A stretch of DNA of 47,931 bases from Candidatus Burarchaeum sp. (GTDB lineage Archaea; Micrarchaeota; Micrarchaeia; Burarchaeales; Burarchaeaceae). The notes under the pieces were generated by a model, which saw nothing but the letters and a program-made list of their open reading frames with translations, was not told where the DNA came from and ran no database searches. The translations under genes were made by a program, and so were the position numbers. This document shows, one piece after another, positions 1 to 7,469 of this stretch (position 1 is its first letter; each line of letters begins with the position of its first letter). Where the stretch lies: positions 1 through 47,931 of the forward strand of contig NZ_JAUSNF010000009.1 in NCBI RefSeq assembly GCF_030646255.1. Reading direction: 5' to 3'.

Positions 1-2
1 TG

Positions 3-227
3 CAGATTTATGACCCGTCGGCAATAGGCCGCATAATTGCAGGAGCGCAGGAAAACCCGCAGCTCCTGCTGTTCGCAAACGATGCCGAGAAGGTGTTGTT
101 CGAAGAGTCGCTCGACTCGACCTCCCAGCCGCGCATAATGCTTAAGATGCTCAGCTCATCCGGCAGGCTCTCGTTAGTAACCGTCGACGAGCTCGAGGGC
201 TTCATAAAGAAGGCGTCCCACCATTAA
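3..227 (+). CDS. C-terminal part of an unidentified protein (cut by window start)
   Basis: An open frame runs from the window edge to TAA at 225-227 and gives about 74 residues, ending in a 'FIKKASHH' tail. It is absent from the ORF track because no start lies inside the window. The visible part is soluble and mixed in composition, with no recognisable motif. Its stop overlaps by a few bases the stop of the minus-strand glycosyltransferase, so the two genes converge. Codon usage looks like the neighbours and the frame is open, so I believe it is coding, but the function is unknown. Confidence 0.5.
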   Translation, partial: QIYDPSAIGRIIAGAQENPQLLLFANDAEKVLFEESLDSTSQPRIMLKMLSSSGRLSLVTVDELEGFIKKASHH

Positions 228-931
228 TGTCGTATGTCGTCAAAGTACTTTGTCTTTATGGGCCTGCCCAGCAGGAAGTTGAAGAATGCCTGCACATTCT
301 TCGCGGCCACCGACCAATAGCCCTTCTGCTTGAAGCGCCTGGTCGACGCATAGACTATGAGGTTGGGTTCAATCTTTATCCGGCCGACTTTCTTGGCCCG
401 CATCGAGAGTTCAGTGTCCTCGAAGAAGCTGATTATGGTGTTGAAGCCGCCCAGCTTCTCGAACATGGTTTTCCTGTATGCGCAGTTGTTGCCGTAAAGC
501 TGGTATATGCCGAAGAGCGTGCTGAGCCTGACCCACCAGTCTGAATTGATTTTAAAAACCACATTGTCGAACCAGCTGCCTGCGCGCGGACGGAGCACAC
601 CGCCTACGCCCATAATCTTCTCATCTGTGAAATCCAGCTGTATGCGCTCGAGCCAGTCCTTCTCAGCCTCGCAGTCCGCGTCTATGAACGCAAGAATATC
701 GTACTTTGCATATGCCGCACCTTCATTCCGCGCAGCCGCGGGACCGTGCGCCTTTTTCTTGCATATCTTATCCACATAGGGCTTAGCCCTCTCGACCGTG
801 CAGTCCCTGCTGAAGCCGTCCACCAGGATTATCTCGTATTTTCCCTCGAATTTCTGCTTCCTCAGGCTCTTGAGGCAGGCCTCAACTTCCTCCTCCTCGT
901 TCAATGCAGGTATTATCACGGAAATTGCCAT
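224..931 (-). CDS. Family 2 glycosyltransferase
   Basis: 235 residues with the GT-A fold signature of family 2: N-terminal 'SVIIPALNEE', then 'ILVDGFSRDCT' for nucleotide-sugar binding, and the metal-binding DxD as 'DADCEAEKDW' near residue 95. A later 'FFEDTELSMRAKK' matches the catalytic ED region. No clear transmembrane helix is seen, so it is probably a soluble or peripheral enzyme adding a sugar to a lipid or glycan at the cytoplasmic membrane. Its ATG follows the TAG of the upstream GT4 gene directly, with a GGAGGGAG ribosome site inside that gene, so the two are co-translated. The acceptor cannot be told from sequence. Confidence 0.88.
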   Translation of the reverse strand: MAISVIIPALNEEEEVEACLKSLRKQKFEGKYEIILVDGFSRDCTVERAKPYVDKICKKKAHGPAAARNEGAAYAKYDILAFIDADCEAEKDWLERIQLDFTDEKIMGVGGVLRPRAGSWFDNVVFKINSDWWVRLSTLFGIYQLYGNNCAYRKTMFEKLGGFNTIISFFEDTELSMRAKKVGRIKIEPNLIVYASTRRFKQKGYWSVAAKNVQAFFNFLLGRPIKTKYFDDIRH

Positions 932-2098
932 CTACTCCCTCCGCCCAAATTGGTAGCGCGCTTTCTGATAAACTTCCATAAGCTTTGCCGTGCTCTTGCG
1001 CATCTCGTGCTTCAGCGCGGTCGTGCGCGCCGCAGAGCCCATTCTGCCGCGCCTATTATAAACCCGCACTATCGCGGCTGCGCACGCCTCGGGGTCGTGC
1101 GGGCTGAAAACCGCGCCATTCTTCCCTTCCTCCACAATTTCCTTGAGCGGCTCGTGGTCCGCGCACGCGACCGGCGTGCCGCAGGCCATGGCCTCGAGCG
1201 CCACGAGCCCCAGTGTCTCGAAAGTTGACGGGAAGGCCAACACATCCGCGGTTCCATATGCTGCAGGCAGCTCTTCATCGGGCACAAAGCCCGCGAACCT
1301 GAACGCATTTCCAACCCCTTCTGCCTTCACAAGCGCCCTGTAATGTTTCTCGGCAGGCCCCTTTCCTGCAATCACAAACTTGCAGTCAGGGATTTCCTCG
1401 AGCACGTAGATTGCGGATTTTATCAACGTCTCAATATTCTTTTCGAGCGCAACCCTGCCCACATGCAGTACGACCGGCCCGCTTTCGAGCCCGTGCTTCT
1501 TCCTGAACGCCTTTGCGGCCGCGCCCCTTGCCCGCAGGCTGAACTTTACCGTATCTATGCCCGGATGCACGACATGCACGTTCCCAATCCCTTTTTCCGC
1601 CAATATTTTCGCGACCCACCTGCTGGGCGCAATTACGTGGTCGCACCGGTTGTAATACCATCTGAGATAGCGCCACATCAGCCTCTTGCCCAGCCGCCCG
1701 ATGGTCTTCGATTTCGTCAGGTAGTGCGTTGCATCCGGGACCATCGTGTGGAACGTGCCTACGAGCGGGAGGTGCAGCCTTGCAGATGTGGCTAGCGCGG
1801 CAAGGCCCATCGATGCCATTCCATGCGTGTGCACCAAGTCAATATCCAATCGCTTGACTGTTCTTTCCGCGAAAAACGGGAAAAGCGCAACCCGGTATTC
1901 CGGGTATGGCCTGAACGGCGCCGAAGCATGGTAGAAAACGCGCGGGTCGGCATTCATCTTTTTCTCGCGCCTCGAGCCGGCTGCAAAAATATAGACCTCG
2001 TGCCCTTCGCGCTCAAGCGCGCGCCTCGACTCTAGTATCGTAGTTACGACCCCATCGCGCTGCGGCAGGTACGTGTCGGTGAAATAGGCGATGCGCAT
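932..2098 (-). CDS. Family 4 (GT-B) glycosyltransferase
   Basis: 388 residues of the GT4 type seen in mannosyl- and diacylglycerol glucosyltransferases. The N-terminus 'MRIAYFTDTYLPQRDGV' is the typical acceptor-domain start. The C-terminal domain has 'VGRVALEKNIETLI' and the nucleotide-sugar binding E-x7-E as 'FPSTFETLGLVALEAMACG'. It probably builds a glycolipid or surface glycan together with the GT2 gene that follows it without a gap. The gene appears leaderless: a TTTAAATA box at 2120-2127 lies 22-29 bases upstream and is shared with the divergent regulator gene. Confidence 0.9.
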   Translation of the reverse strand: MRIAYFTDTYLPQRDGVVTTILESRRALEREGHEVYIFAAGSRREKKMNADPRVFYHASAPFRPYPEYRVALFPFFAERTVKRLDIDLVHTHGMASMGLAALATSARLHLPLVGTFHTMVPDATHYLTKSKTIGRLGKRLMWRYLRWYYNRCDHVIAPSRWVAKILAEKGIGNVHVVHPGIDTVKFSLRARGAAAKAFRKKHGLESGPVVLHVGRVALEKNIETLIKSAIYVLEEIPDCKFVIAGKGPAEKHYRALVKAEGVGNAFRFAGFVPDEELPAAYGTADVLAFPSTFETLGLVALEAMACGTPVACADHEPLKEIVEEGKNGAVFSPHDPEACAAAIVRVYNRRGRMGSAARTTALKHEMRKSTAKLMEVYQKARYQFGRRE

Positions 2099-2118
2099 GA
2101 GGCTTTTTCGAGGCAGGG

Positions 2119-2128
2119 GTTTAAATAT
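2119..2128. promoter_or_regulatory. Shared TATA box for two divergent leaderless genes
   Basis: The near-palindromic GTTTAAATAT sits 22-29 bases from the minus-strand ATG (2098) and about 25-32 bases from the plus-strand ATG (2152). No other AT-rich box lies between the two genes, so one TATA element seems to serve both directions. Confidence 0.6.
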
Positions 2129-2151
2129 TCCGCCACGCCTGTTATAGATTC

Positions 2152-2871
2152 ATGAGCACCTTGAAAAAGCACAAGCACCCCCTCGTAATCGAGCTTGAGC
2201 AGCGCCATAACTGCTATACTGTAGATTGTACCGACAAGACTCATGACACCAGGATAAAATGGCTGACAACCCTCGCCATGGAGGCAGACACAGTTTCCCA
2301 TCTGTTTGAGATACATTCAGCCAACCTGGCTCATGTGCTCAAAAAGCTTGCCCGCGACCCGCGTGTAAAGACCATTCAGCTTATACGCATTTCCGGCAAC
2401 CTGGCCCAGGTCATCATAAAACAGAAACGCGACGTTTCCACCTACCGGCATCTTTCCAAAACTGGCACGATTTGGCTTAGCGAGTACAGCGAAGAAGGAG
2501 TGGACAAAGTTGCAATGCTTGCTCCAAGCGAGGAGAACTGGCACGCATTCCTCGATGCAGTGAAGGACGAATACGATATCAGGTTAAAAGCCAAACGCCA
2601 TCTGGAACCAAAGGACCGCATCTCATACGACCTCTTTGGATCCAGCGGTTTCCTCAAGCTAAAGACCGCCAGCGAGCTTCTTACTGAGAGGCAAATGAAC
2701 GTGTTTGAACTGGCATGCAAGCTAGGTTATTATGAGGAACCGAAGAAGGTGAGCATCGAAGAGCTGTCTGCCAAGCTAGGCGTTTCATCCAGCACTGCCG
2801 CCGAGCTTTTGCGCAAGGCCGAAGGCAAGCTCCTGCCGATACTATCGGACATCCTCCGTATGATGCGCTGA
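2152..2871 (+). CDS. Bat-type HTH transcription regulator (HTH_10)
   Basis: 239 residues. The C-terminal part (about 178-232), 'LLTERQMNVFELACKLGYY' followed by 'SIEELSAKLGVSSSTAAELL', is the bacterio-opsin-activator HTH_10 domain typical of archaea. The N-terminal about 160 residues resemble the ligand-sensing part of this family but have no motif I can name. Starts at ATG 2152, about 28 bases from the TATA box, so it is probably leaderless. Targets are unknown; the divergent glycosyltransferase pair and the lipoprotein downstream are candidates by position only. Confidence 0.85.
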   Translation: MSTLKKHKHPLVIELEQRHNCYTVDCTDKTHDTRIKWLTTLAMEADTVSHLFEIHSANLAHVLKKLARDPRVKTIQLIRISGNLAQVIIKQKRDVSTYRHLSKTGTIWLSEYSEEGVDKVAMLAPSEENWHAFLDAVKDEYDIRLKAKRHLEPKDRISYDLFGSSGFLKLKTASELLTERQMNVFELACKLGYYEEPKKVSIEELSAKLGVSSSTAAELLRKAEGKLLPILSDILRMMR

Positions 2872-2882
2872 TTTTTAAGCCA

Positions 2883-2896
2883 CCGCTGTACAGCGG
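2883..2896. promoter_or_regulatory. Perfect 14-bp palindrome upstream of lipoprotein promoter
   Basis: CCGCTGTACAGCGG reads the same on both strands. It follows the stop of the bat-type regulator by about a dozen bases and ends just upstream of the TATA box TATAAATA (2904-2911). It could be an operator for the downstream gene or the stem of a terminator; no U-tract follows, which favours an operator. Confidence 0.4.
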
Positions 2897-2955
2897 GGTC
2901 AGGTATAAATAGCCGGATCAAGATATAGTAAAGCTAATTCTGGAGGATGATTAAG

Positions 2956-3807
2956 ATGGGAATGACCGATAATGCAAAGATGGCCATAGTCGCACTCGTT
3001 GTGCTGGCTTTAGGCGTGTTCGGGTTGGGCGGTTGTCAGTCACAACGCGTTTCCTCAGATGCCACCCGTAAAATCCAAGAAATCGTTGATAACGCTGCCT
3101 CCCAGCTCGAAAACAGCGTTAGGCTCGAAATCGGTGTTAGCGGATTGCCTGCCAGCCGCGACTCAGTCTCTCAGATACGCCATGAAGCTGATGAATTCTG
3201 GCTTTCTGGAATTACTAAAGGACCAGTAGAATTAAAAGAAATACGCGACAGGCACCCCCTTCCTCCTGATCATGCAGAACGCGTTTTCAATGTTGGACGG
3301 AAGACTTTCAATGCCATCTCGTTCGTTCCGAAGGAAGACAAGGCAGTTATATTCGAAAACCTTTGCGATATCACTTCAGTGAGCGGTCTTCATCCCAGTT
3401 ACGGTATGACATATTCACTAAATGACCTTTCCCTAAAGCCGCGTGCAGACATAATTCCGCGGGCATATATTCTCGAAAGTTCTTTCATTGCCTTACCCAA
3501 CAAAGAATATGTCGTAAGGCTTACCTATAAAGACGGCAGCAGCCAAATTCTTCAATTCAAAAGCGGCCTGTATGATAATGGAATGGACCTCCTTGATACC
3601 GCCCTGCGCATAGATGCGAAGTTCGATGCATTCATCGCAGGCACGTTGGAAGGCCAGAAAAGCGCCCCAAGGCCTGTCGAAGCTGATGCTTATGAAATAA
3701 AGAAAACGCATTCAATGGACATCAGGATTCTCAGGAGAAGTGCAGGCCCCGCGCAAGTCCGGCAGCGAGCAGCCGATCCCAAGAATGCACCAAAATTCTT
3801 CCCTTAA
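2956..3807 (+). CDS. Orphan lipoprotein, function unknown
   Basis: The ORF opens at ATG 2947, but that ATG touches the GGAGG at 2942-2946. ATG 2956 has proper spacing and is the better start. The N-terminus is a signal peptide with a lipobox ('VFGLGGCQ'), so the protein should be a membrane-anchored lipoprotein facing outside. The rest (about 250 residues) has no known domain. A TATA box at 2904-2911 precedes it. The last ~30 residues are Arg/Pro/Ala-rich and run beside a decayed gene fragment in another frame, so the C-terminus may be a recent extension. No family assigned. Confidence 0.7.
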   Translation: MGMTDNAKMAIVALVVLALGVFGLGGCQSQRVSSDATRKIQEIVDNAASQLENSVRLEIGVSGLPASRDSVSQIRHEADEFWLSGITKGPVELKEIRDRHPLPPDHAERVFNVGRKTFNAISFVPKEDKAVIFENLCDITSVSGLHPSYGMTYSLNDLSLKPRADIIPRAYILESSFIALPNKEYVVRLTYKDGSSQILQFKSGLYDNGMDLLDTALRIDAKFDAFIAGTLEGQKSAPRPVEADAYEIKKTHSMDIRILRRSAGPAQVRQRAADPKNAPKFFP

Positions 3808-4001
3808 GGACCCAGCGCATAGTCGTGGCAGGGGAAACGGAAATAACCGACGCGCACTCGCTTCTGCGCAATAAGCTCAAAATGAATGTGGAGCCAAGCT
3901 CAGCCGCGGCATTTGTCGCGCTCAACCGGCTGAACTGTAAGTTTGACAAGCACAATGTCGTTGTGGTAGTCAATACCGGCCGCGGCCTTTACTTTGACTA
4001 G
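3808..4001 (+). pseudogene. Remnant of a threonine synthase/dehydratase-like PLP enzyme (C-terminus)
   Basis: One plus-strand frame ending at TAG 3999-4001 reads 'RIVVAGETEITDAHSLLRNK', then 'MNVEPSSAAAFVALNRL', then 'VVVVNTGRGLYFD'. The 'VEPSSAAA' motif and the terminal 'VVNTGRG' match the C-terminal part of fold-type II PLP enzymes such as threonine synthase. There is no start codon and no N-terminal or PLP-lysine part; upstream the frame becomes low complexity inside the lipoprotein gene. It is best read as a degraded gene remnant. Confidence 0.5.
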
Positions 4002-4021
4002 TCCGCAAAACGCGAAACAGT

Positions 4022-4900
4022 TCAGATCAGGCTTTCATCGTATTTTCCTTTTGGAACTATGCTGAAAAACTTCCCAGACCCGCCAACAATCTGGGGATAG
4101 TGCTTGATCCCCGATGGAACAAATGCGGCGGCAGGACTTTCGACCAAGGTCTCTTTCCCGCCAATCACCACCTTGGCTTTTAAACCGCTCAAGTTGGGCC
4201 TGTTTCCGATAAACAAAAAATAACTTGGGCAATTATGCGCATGCAGGTCAACATACCTGGGTTGCGTGGTCTTGACGTCAAGGACATTTCTGACAATTGC
4301 GTAAATGCCCGCTTCCGGGAGCATATTATTGCCTACAAAAACATGGCGTTTTCCAGGGGCCGTGTCGTGGTGGTATCTTATCTCCGAAGACGGCCTGATG
4401 TCCGGGATAACTATGAGTTTTTTGAATCTGTCCGCCTCCTTTTCTCCCCGCTCCAAATCCGGTTCTGCGGGAACGTGGCCGTATTCAGCGCCGCGATATA
4501 GGATGACCACCTTGCCTTTGCCTTTAGAGACCTTATACTGATGAACGAGCCCCGCAGGGATGTATACTGTTGCCGGAGACGCTATTTTGTGAGATTTACC
4601 TTCAAATTTTATCCTCCCTTCCAAACCACCCATATCCGGTTCATCTCCTATAAAAAAGTAAAACTCGTCAACATCGTGGTAGTGCGGAACCTGATAGTCT
4701 CGGACTGCTCCAAGTGATTTTGTAACATGATGCAGGGCAATGTACACCTTGGCTTCGGGCAGAGACTTGCGATCGATGAAGATGTGGCGCGTAAACGGGA
4801 GCCTGGCATTTTTCTTCAAAGGGCGCGCTCCACTTTCAGGGATTTCCGCCTGCCTGGCCTGCACGATGTGCGTCTTGTTTACCATAAAAACTTCCTTCAT
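4022..4900 (-). CDS. Two-domain cupin (bicupin) protein
   Basis: 292 residues with two cupin units. The first (about 55-145) has 'HYHDVDEFYFFIGD' (two His and a Glu for the metal) and the closing 'PAGLVHQY'. The second (about 185-290) has 'DLHAHNCPSYFLFIG' and 'VPSGIKHYPQ', where the metal-binding Glu is replaced, so the second site may bind metal weakly or not at all. No signal peptide. Bicupins include oxidases, dioxygenases and sugar isomerases; nothing fixes the substrate. It is a single gene with its own start and no clear operon partner. Confidence 0.8.
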   Translation of the reverse strand: MKEVFMVNKTHIVQARQAEIPESGARPLKKNARLPFTRHIFIDRKSLPEAKVYIALHHVTKSLGAVRDYQVPHYHDVDEFYFFIGDEPDMGGLEGRIKFEGKSHKIASPATVYIPAGLVHQYKVSKGKGKVVILYRGAEYGHVPAEPDLERGEKEADRFKKLIVIPDIRPSSEIRYHHDTAPGKRHVFVGNNMLPEAGIYAIVRNVLDVKTTQPRYVDLHAHNCPSYFLFIGNRPNLSGLKAKVVIGGKETLVESPAAAFVPSGIKHYPQIVGGSGKFFSIVPKGKYDESLI

Positions 4901-5057
4901 ATGATGCCCGCTCCTCTGCTTAAATCCTTTTCGCAGTTTTTCCTAGAAACAACGCGTCTTCCGTCGCCCAGGTCAAGTGTTGCGCCCTTGGCGGAGCAGC
5001 CGCTTCTGCGCGGAAGTTCGCCCATACTTTAAAATACATTGGCCCCGAAGTCGGCTC

Positions 5058-5789
5058 ATGAGCGTCACAATCGTTGAGACAGAGAAATACGACCTGAAGT
5101 CCCCTTATCTTATTGAAGGCTTTCCGGGCATCGGCCTTGTCGGCACAATCTCCGCCAACTATATGGTTGAGAAGCTTGGCATGGAACCATTTGGCTATAT
5201 CACCAGCGAAAAATTCTCACCCATCGCCTCCGTGCACAACTACATGCCCCTCCACCCTGCCCGCATGTACAAGTCAAAGAAGCACAATCTCGTGGTTCTT
5301 TTTTCCGAGCTCATAATTCCCATGAACACCATTTATTCCCTCTCCTCCGAGATATTCAACTGGGCCAAGAAGCACAAGTGCAGGCAGATAGTCTCGCTGG
5401 GCGGCATAAACATGAAGGGCGAGCAGGACGAGGTTTTCGGAATTGCAAGCCTGCCCGAGCTGAGCCGCATGATTGAGAAAAAGGGCGTGAAGCTCATACG
5501 CGAAGGCGTGACCACTGGTGTGAGCGGCGTTCTTCTGGCAGAGTGCGCCACCCGCAACTTCCCCGCAATTTCCCTTCTTGCCGAGGCCCATGCGGAATTC
5601 ATGGACCCGAAGGGCGCGGCCATGGTGCTTGACATGCTTTCAAAAATAATAAACGTGAAGATAGACACGCACGAGCTGCTCAGCCAGAGCAAGGAAATCG
5701 AGGGGAAGGTGAAGCAGATGCTCGACCAGGCCAAGGACGTGCATGAGGAGTACAAGAAGGCAACCGGCCTCGGGCCGATGTATGGCTAG
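5058..5789 (+). CDS. PAC2-family protein (proteasome-assembly-chaperone-like)
   Basis: The ORF opens at 4977, but ATG 5058 is about 25 bases behind a TATA box (ACTTTAAAAT near 5027), so a leaderless start at 'MSVTIVETEKYDL' is preferred (243 residues). Early 'LIEGFPGIGLVGTISANYMV' and later 'VSLGGINMKG' and 'GVTTGVSGVLLAEC' are signatures of the archaeal PAC2 family. The last 50 residues are a charged helix, probably a coiled coil. In eukaryotes the family helps assemble the 20S proteasome; the archaeal role is not settled. Its stop overlaps the stop of the convergent gene by a few bases. Confidence 0.85.
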   Translation: MSVTIVETEKYDLKSPYLIEGFPGIGLVGTISANYMVEKLGMEPFGYITSEKFSPIASVHNYMPLHPARMYKSKKHNLVVLFSELIIPMNTIYSLSSEIFNWAKKHKCRQIVSLGGINMKGEQDEVFGIASLPELSRMIEKKGVKLIREGVTTGVSGVLLAECATRNFPAISLLAEAHAEFMDPKGAAMVLDMLSKIINVKIDTHELLSQSKEIEGKVKQMLDQAKDVHEEYKKATGLGPMYG

Positions 5790-6586
5790 GCCCGCTTTGG
5801 CACGTAGGTGTCCATCCCCTGCTCAGACATCATCTTCCTAGTTAGCGTCTTCTCTATCAAAAAGTATCCAAAAGCCCAGGGCCAGTCAGTTCTCATGTGC
5901 TCTGCCCCGCACTCCTTCCTCAATATTTCCTTCACACTGCTGTCGATTTTCAGAAGCACAGCATCCGAATAGGCAGACAGGAGCGCCTTCTTATCTATCT
6001 CGGCCATCCTTTCAGCCAGATCAGTTCCATCCTCGCTCCCGGCCGAACCCAGCATCCGTTCAAGCCATTCTGCCTTGGACAATGGCGCACGGTATTCCCC
6101 TTCCTTGCTCTTGGTGAATGTTTCAGCAGGCTTCTTCTCCTCATGCTGGTTGGAAAACACCAGCTTATTGAGCTCTCTAATACTCCTCTCGTCTGCCTTG
6201 TCTATCTCAGTCACTATTACCACAACCTCCTCCAATGAAAGGTCGGGCACGAGCTCGTAAAGTATGTGGGCCACTTTCACAGCAGCGTCTTCCACACCTT
6301 TGTATTCTCCCCCCCTGCCTCTAAGCGTTATTTCAAGGCCGACAAAGAGCTCGCTTCCAGATAACTTCTCAAGTTCCATCCACATGTTCAGTACTTGTAT
6401 ATAGTGGCATTTTTGAATCTCGTCCGCAAGTCTTTTCAAGCGTCCGTCGAGCTGGTCCATCAATCTTTGCTTGTCCGCGGGTTCAAGGTGCCAGGGTAAA
6501 CGGCGAAATTCTGTAGCTTCAGGCGTAGTTTGAACCTTCTTTCCAGGTCCTTTATATTCCACGAGGGTTTTCAGTTGTACAGCCAT
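5786..6586 (-). CDS. Unknown soluble protein
   Basis: The track starts at a GTG (6595); ATG 6586 with GGTGG/GGAG just upstream is the better start. About 266 residues, charged and helical, with no signal peptide, membrane segment or motif that I recognise. A TATA box (GGTTTTTATACCC near 6655-6666 on this strand) would give a roughly 45-base leader. The lower GC than the surroundings and lack of family suggest a lineage-specific gene. Confidence 0.6.
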   Translation of the reverse strand: MAVQLKTLVEYKGPGKKVQTTPEATEFRRLPWHLEPADKQRLMDQLDGRLKRLADEIQKCHYIQVLNMWMELEKLSGSELFVGLEITLRGRGGEYKGVEDAAVKVAHILYELVPDLSLEEVVVIVTEIDKADERSIRELNKLVFSNQHEEKKPAETFTKSKEGEYRAPLSKAEWLERMLGSAGSEDGTDLAERMAEIDKKALLSAYSDAVLLKIDSSVKEILRKECGAEHMRTDWPWAFGYFLIEKTLTRKMMSEQGMDTYVPKRA

Positions 6587-6754
6587 CTCCACCACCGGCC
6601 TTCAACAGTTCCTCAGTTTTCTTTTTCAATCACCTACGTTATATTCTGTGTTCTGGGTATAAAAACCTCTGTGCACATAAGTATACGGACGAGATAACTG
6701 AGCAGTCTTAAGAACTATGGGCACATGTAATTGGAAACGAGTGAGAAACTGCAG

Positions 6755-6797
6755 GCACATTTAAAGGGAGTTCTCAAAAGAACCGTAGGTTCTTTTG
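6755..6797 (+). repeat. tRNA-abutting element, copy A (15-nt motif plus 10-bp hairpin)
   Basis: GCACATTTAAAGGGA (6755-6769) is followed by five bases and a perfect 10-bp stem, CAAAAGAACC / GGTTCTTTTG, with loop GTA (6775-6797). The stem ends exactly one base before the 5' end of mature tRNA-Leu. A second copy, with the same layout and 14/15 identity in the motif, lies in the tRNA-Thr intron (47428-47469). The motif contains a TTTAAA that could also act as TATA box. Confidence 0.65.
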
Positions 6798-6882
6798 GCG
6801 GGGGTGCCAGAGTCCGGAAAATGGGGCGGACTTAAGATCCGCTGGCCTAGCGCCTACGCAGGTCCAAATCCTGCCCCCCGCA
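6798..6882 (+). tRNA. tRNA-Leu (anticodon UAA)
   Basis: 85 nt fold as a class II tRNA: acceptor GCGGGGG/CCCCCGC with discriminator A, anticodon stem GCGGA/TCCGC with loop CTTAAGA (anticodon TAA), a long variable arm typical of leucine, and T stem GCAGG/CCTGC. CCA is not encoded. The T loop reads TCCAAAT instead of the usual TTCAAAT, so position 55 (normally pseudouridine) is C. No intron. A hairpin element directly abuts the 5' end, and a hairpin CATTTGC-GAA-GCAAATG overlaps the 3' end. Confidence 0.93.
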
Positions 6883-6897
6883 TTTGCGAAGCAAATG
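6881..6897 (+). terminator. Hairpin at the 3' end of tRNA-Leu
   Basis: CATTTGC GAA GCAAATG is a perfect 7-bp stem with a 3-base loop that begins on the last two bases of the tRNA. It may help 3' processing or transcription stop, though no T-run follows. Confidence 0.35.
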
Positions 6898-6898
6898 A

Positions 6899-6981
6899 GG
6901 GTGCAATCAAAACGTCGAAACGTTTTGATGCGCAGCGGAATAGCGATTCCGCTTGTGCATCGGCTGCGGCCGATCGCACCC
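6899..6981 (+). ncRNA. Predicted four-way-junction RNA downstream of tRNA-Leu
   Basis: The 83 bases close with GGGTGC (6899-6904) pairing GCACCC (6976-6981). Inside are three adjacent hairpins: ATCAAAACGT-CGAA-ACGTTTTGAT (6906-6929, 10 bp), AGCGGAAT-AGCG-ATTCCGCT (6934-6953, 8 bp, extended by GCGC/GTGC around one bulge, 6930-6958), and ATCGGC-TGCG-GCCGAT (6959-6974, 6 bp). Almost every base is paired and the arms follow one another with 0-1 spare bases. No ORF is present. It is probably co-transcribed with the tRNA. It does not match tRNA, SRP, RNase P or a C/D RNA that I know, so the class is open. Confidence 0.45.
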
Positions 6982-7063
6982 GCATTAACCCTTTTAGGTT
7001 GCTTCAGCTTCCTCTTTCCATCCGCACAGTTTCTTTTTTATTAGTTTGCCGAGAAAGCACCTC

Positions 7064-7459
7064 ATGGCGAGACACTTCTTCAAGTGGGCGGATCTGAAGG
7101 CGGACGAAGAGCGCCTCGCCCATGCGCCGCACATGAAGTTCAGGCTCATTACCACGACATTTCTCATAATGGCCGTGGCGCTTTTCCTCATGCGCGTATC
7201 CTACCTGTCTTCCTCCTCGCTGGTGCTGGCCTCTTCGCTCGCGCTAATGCTTCTGCTAACTGCCTCAGCAGTCTATCTAATTTTCACAACGCGGCTCATC
7301 TTTTCAAAGCTGGTCCTCCTGGCCTCAGTAGTGCTCTTCCAGGCTGTTGAGTTCGGCCAGAGCCCCTACCTGAACCTGGCGCCGATATCCGCGCCGCTGC
7401 TTGCAATACTTGCGGCTAACGCGCTCTTCGTAGCATTCCTGTTTTCAATAAAGGATTAG
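7064..7459 (+). CDS. Small multi-pass membrane protein
   Basis: The track begins at a TTG (7046); ATG 7064 ('MARHFFKWADLK') fits better, behind an AT-rich box near 7035. About 131 residues: a charged 30-residue N-terminus, then about four hydrophobic segments. No known family. It converges on a membrane-anchored protein on the other strand, and the two stops are about 10 bases apart. Confidence 0.7.
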   Translation: MARHFFKWADLKADEERLAHAPHMKFRLITTTFLIMAVALFLMRVSYLSSSSLVLASSLALMLLLTASAVYLIFTTRLIFSKLVLLASVVLFQAVEFGQSPYLNLAPISAPLLAILAANALFVAFLFSIKD

Positions 7460-7469
7460 TGCCCCTGCC

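Noticed and set aside
1343-1795. 150-aa plus-strand ORF over the GT4 gene
   Set aside because: Shadow of a well supported glycosyltransferase.
6596-6797. Additional degenerate copy of the tRNA-abutting element at 6721 (GCACATGTAATTGGA)
   Set aside because: It matches 12 of 15 bases but no hairpin follows, so it may be chance.
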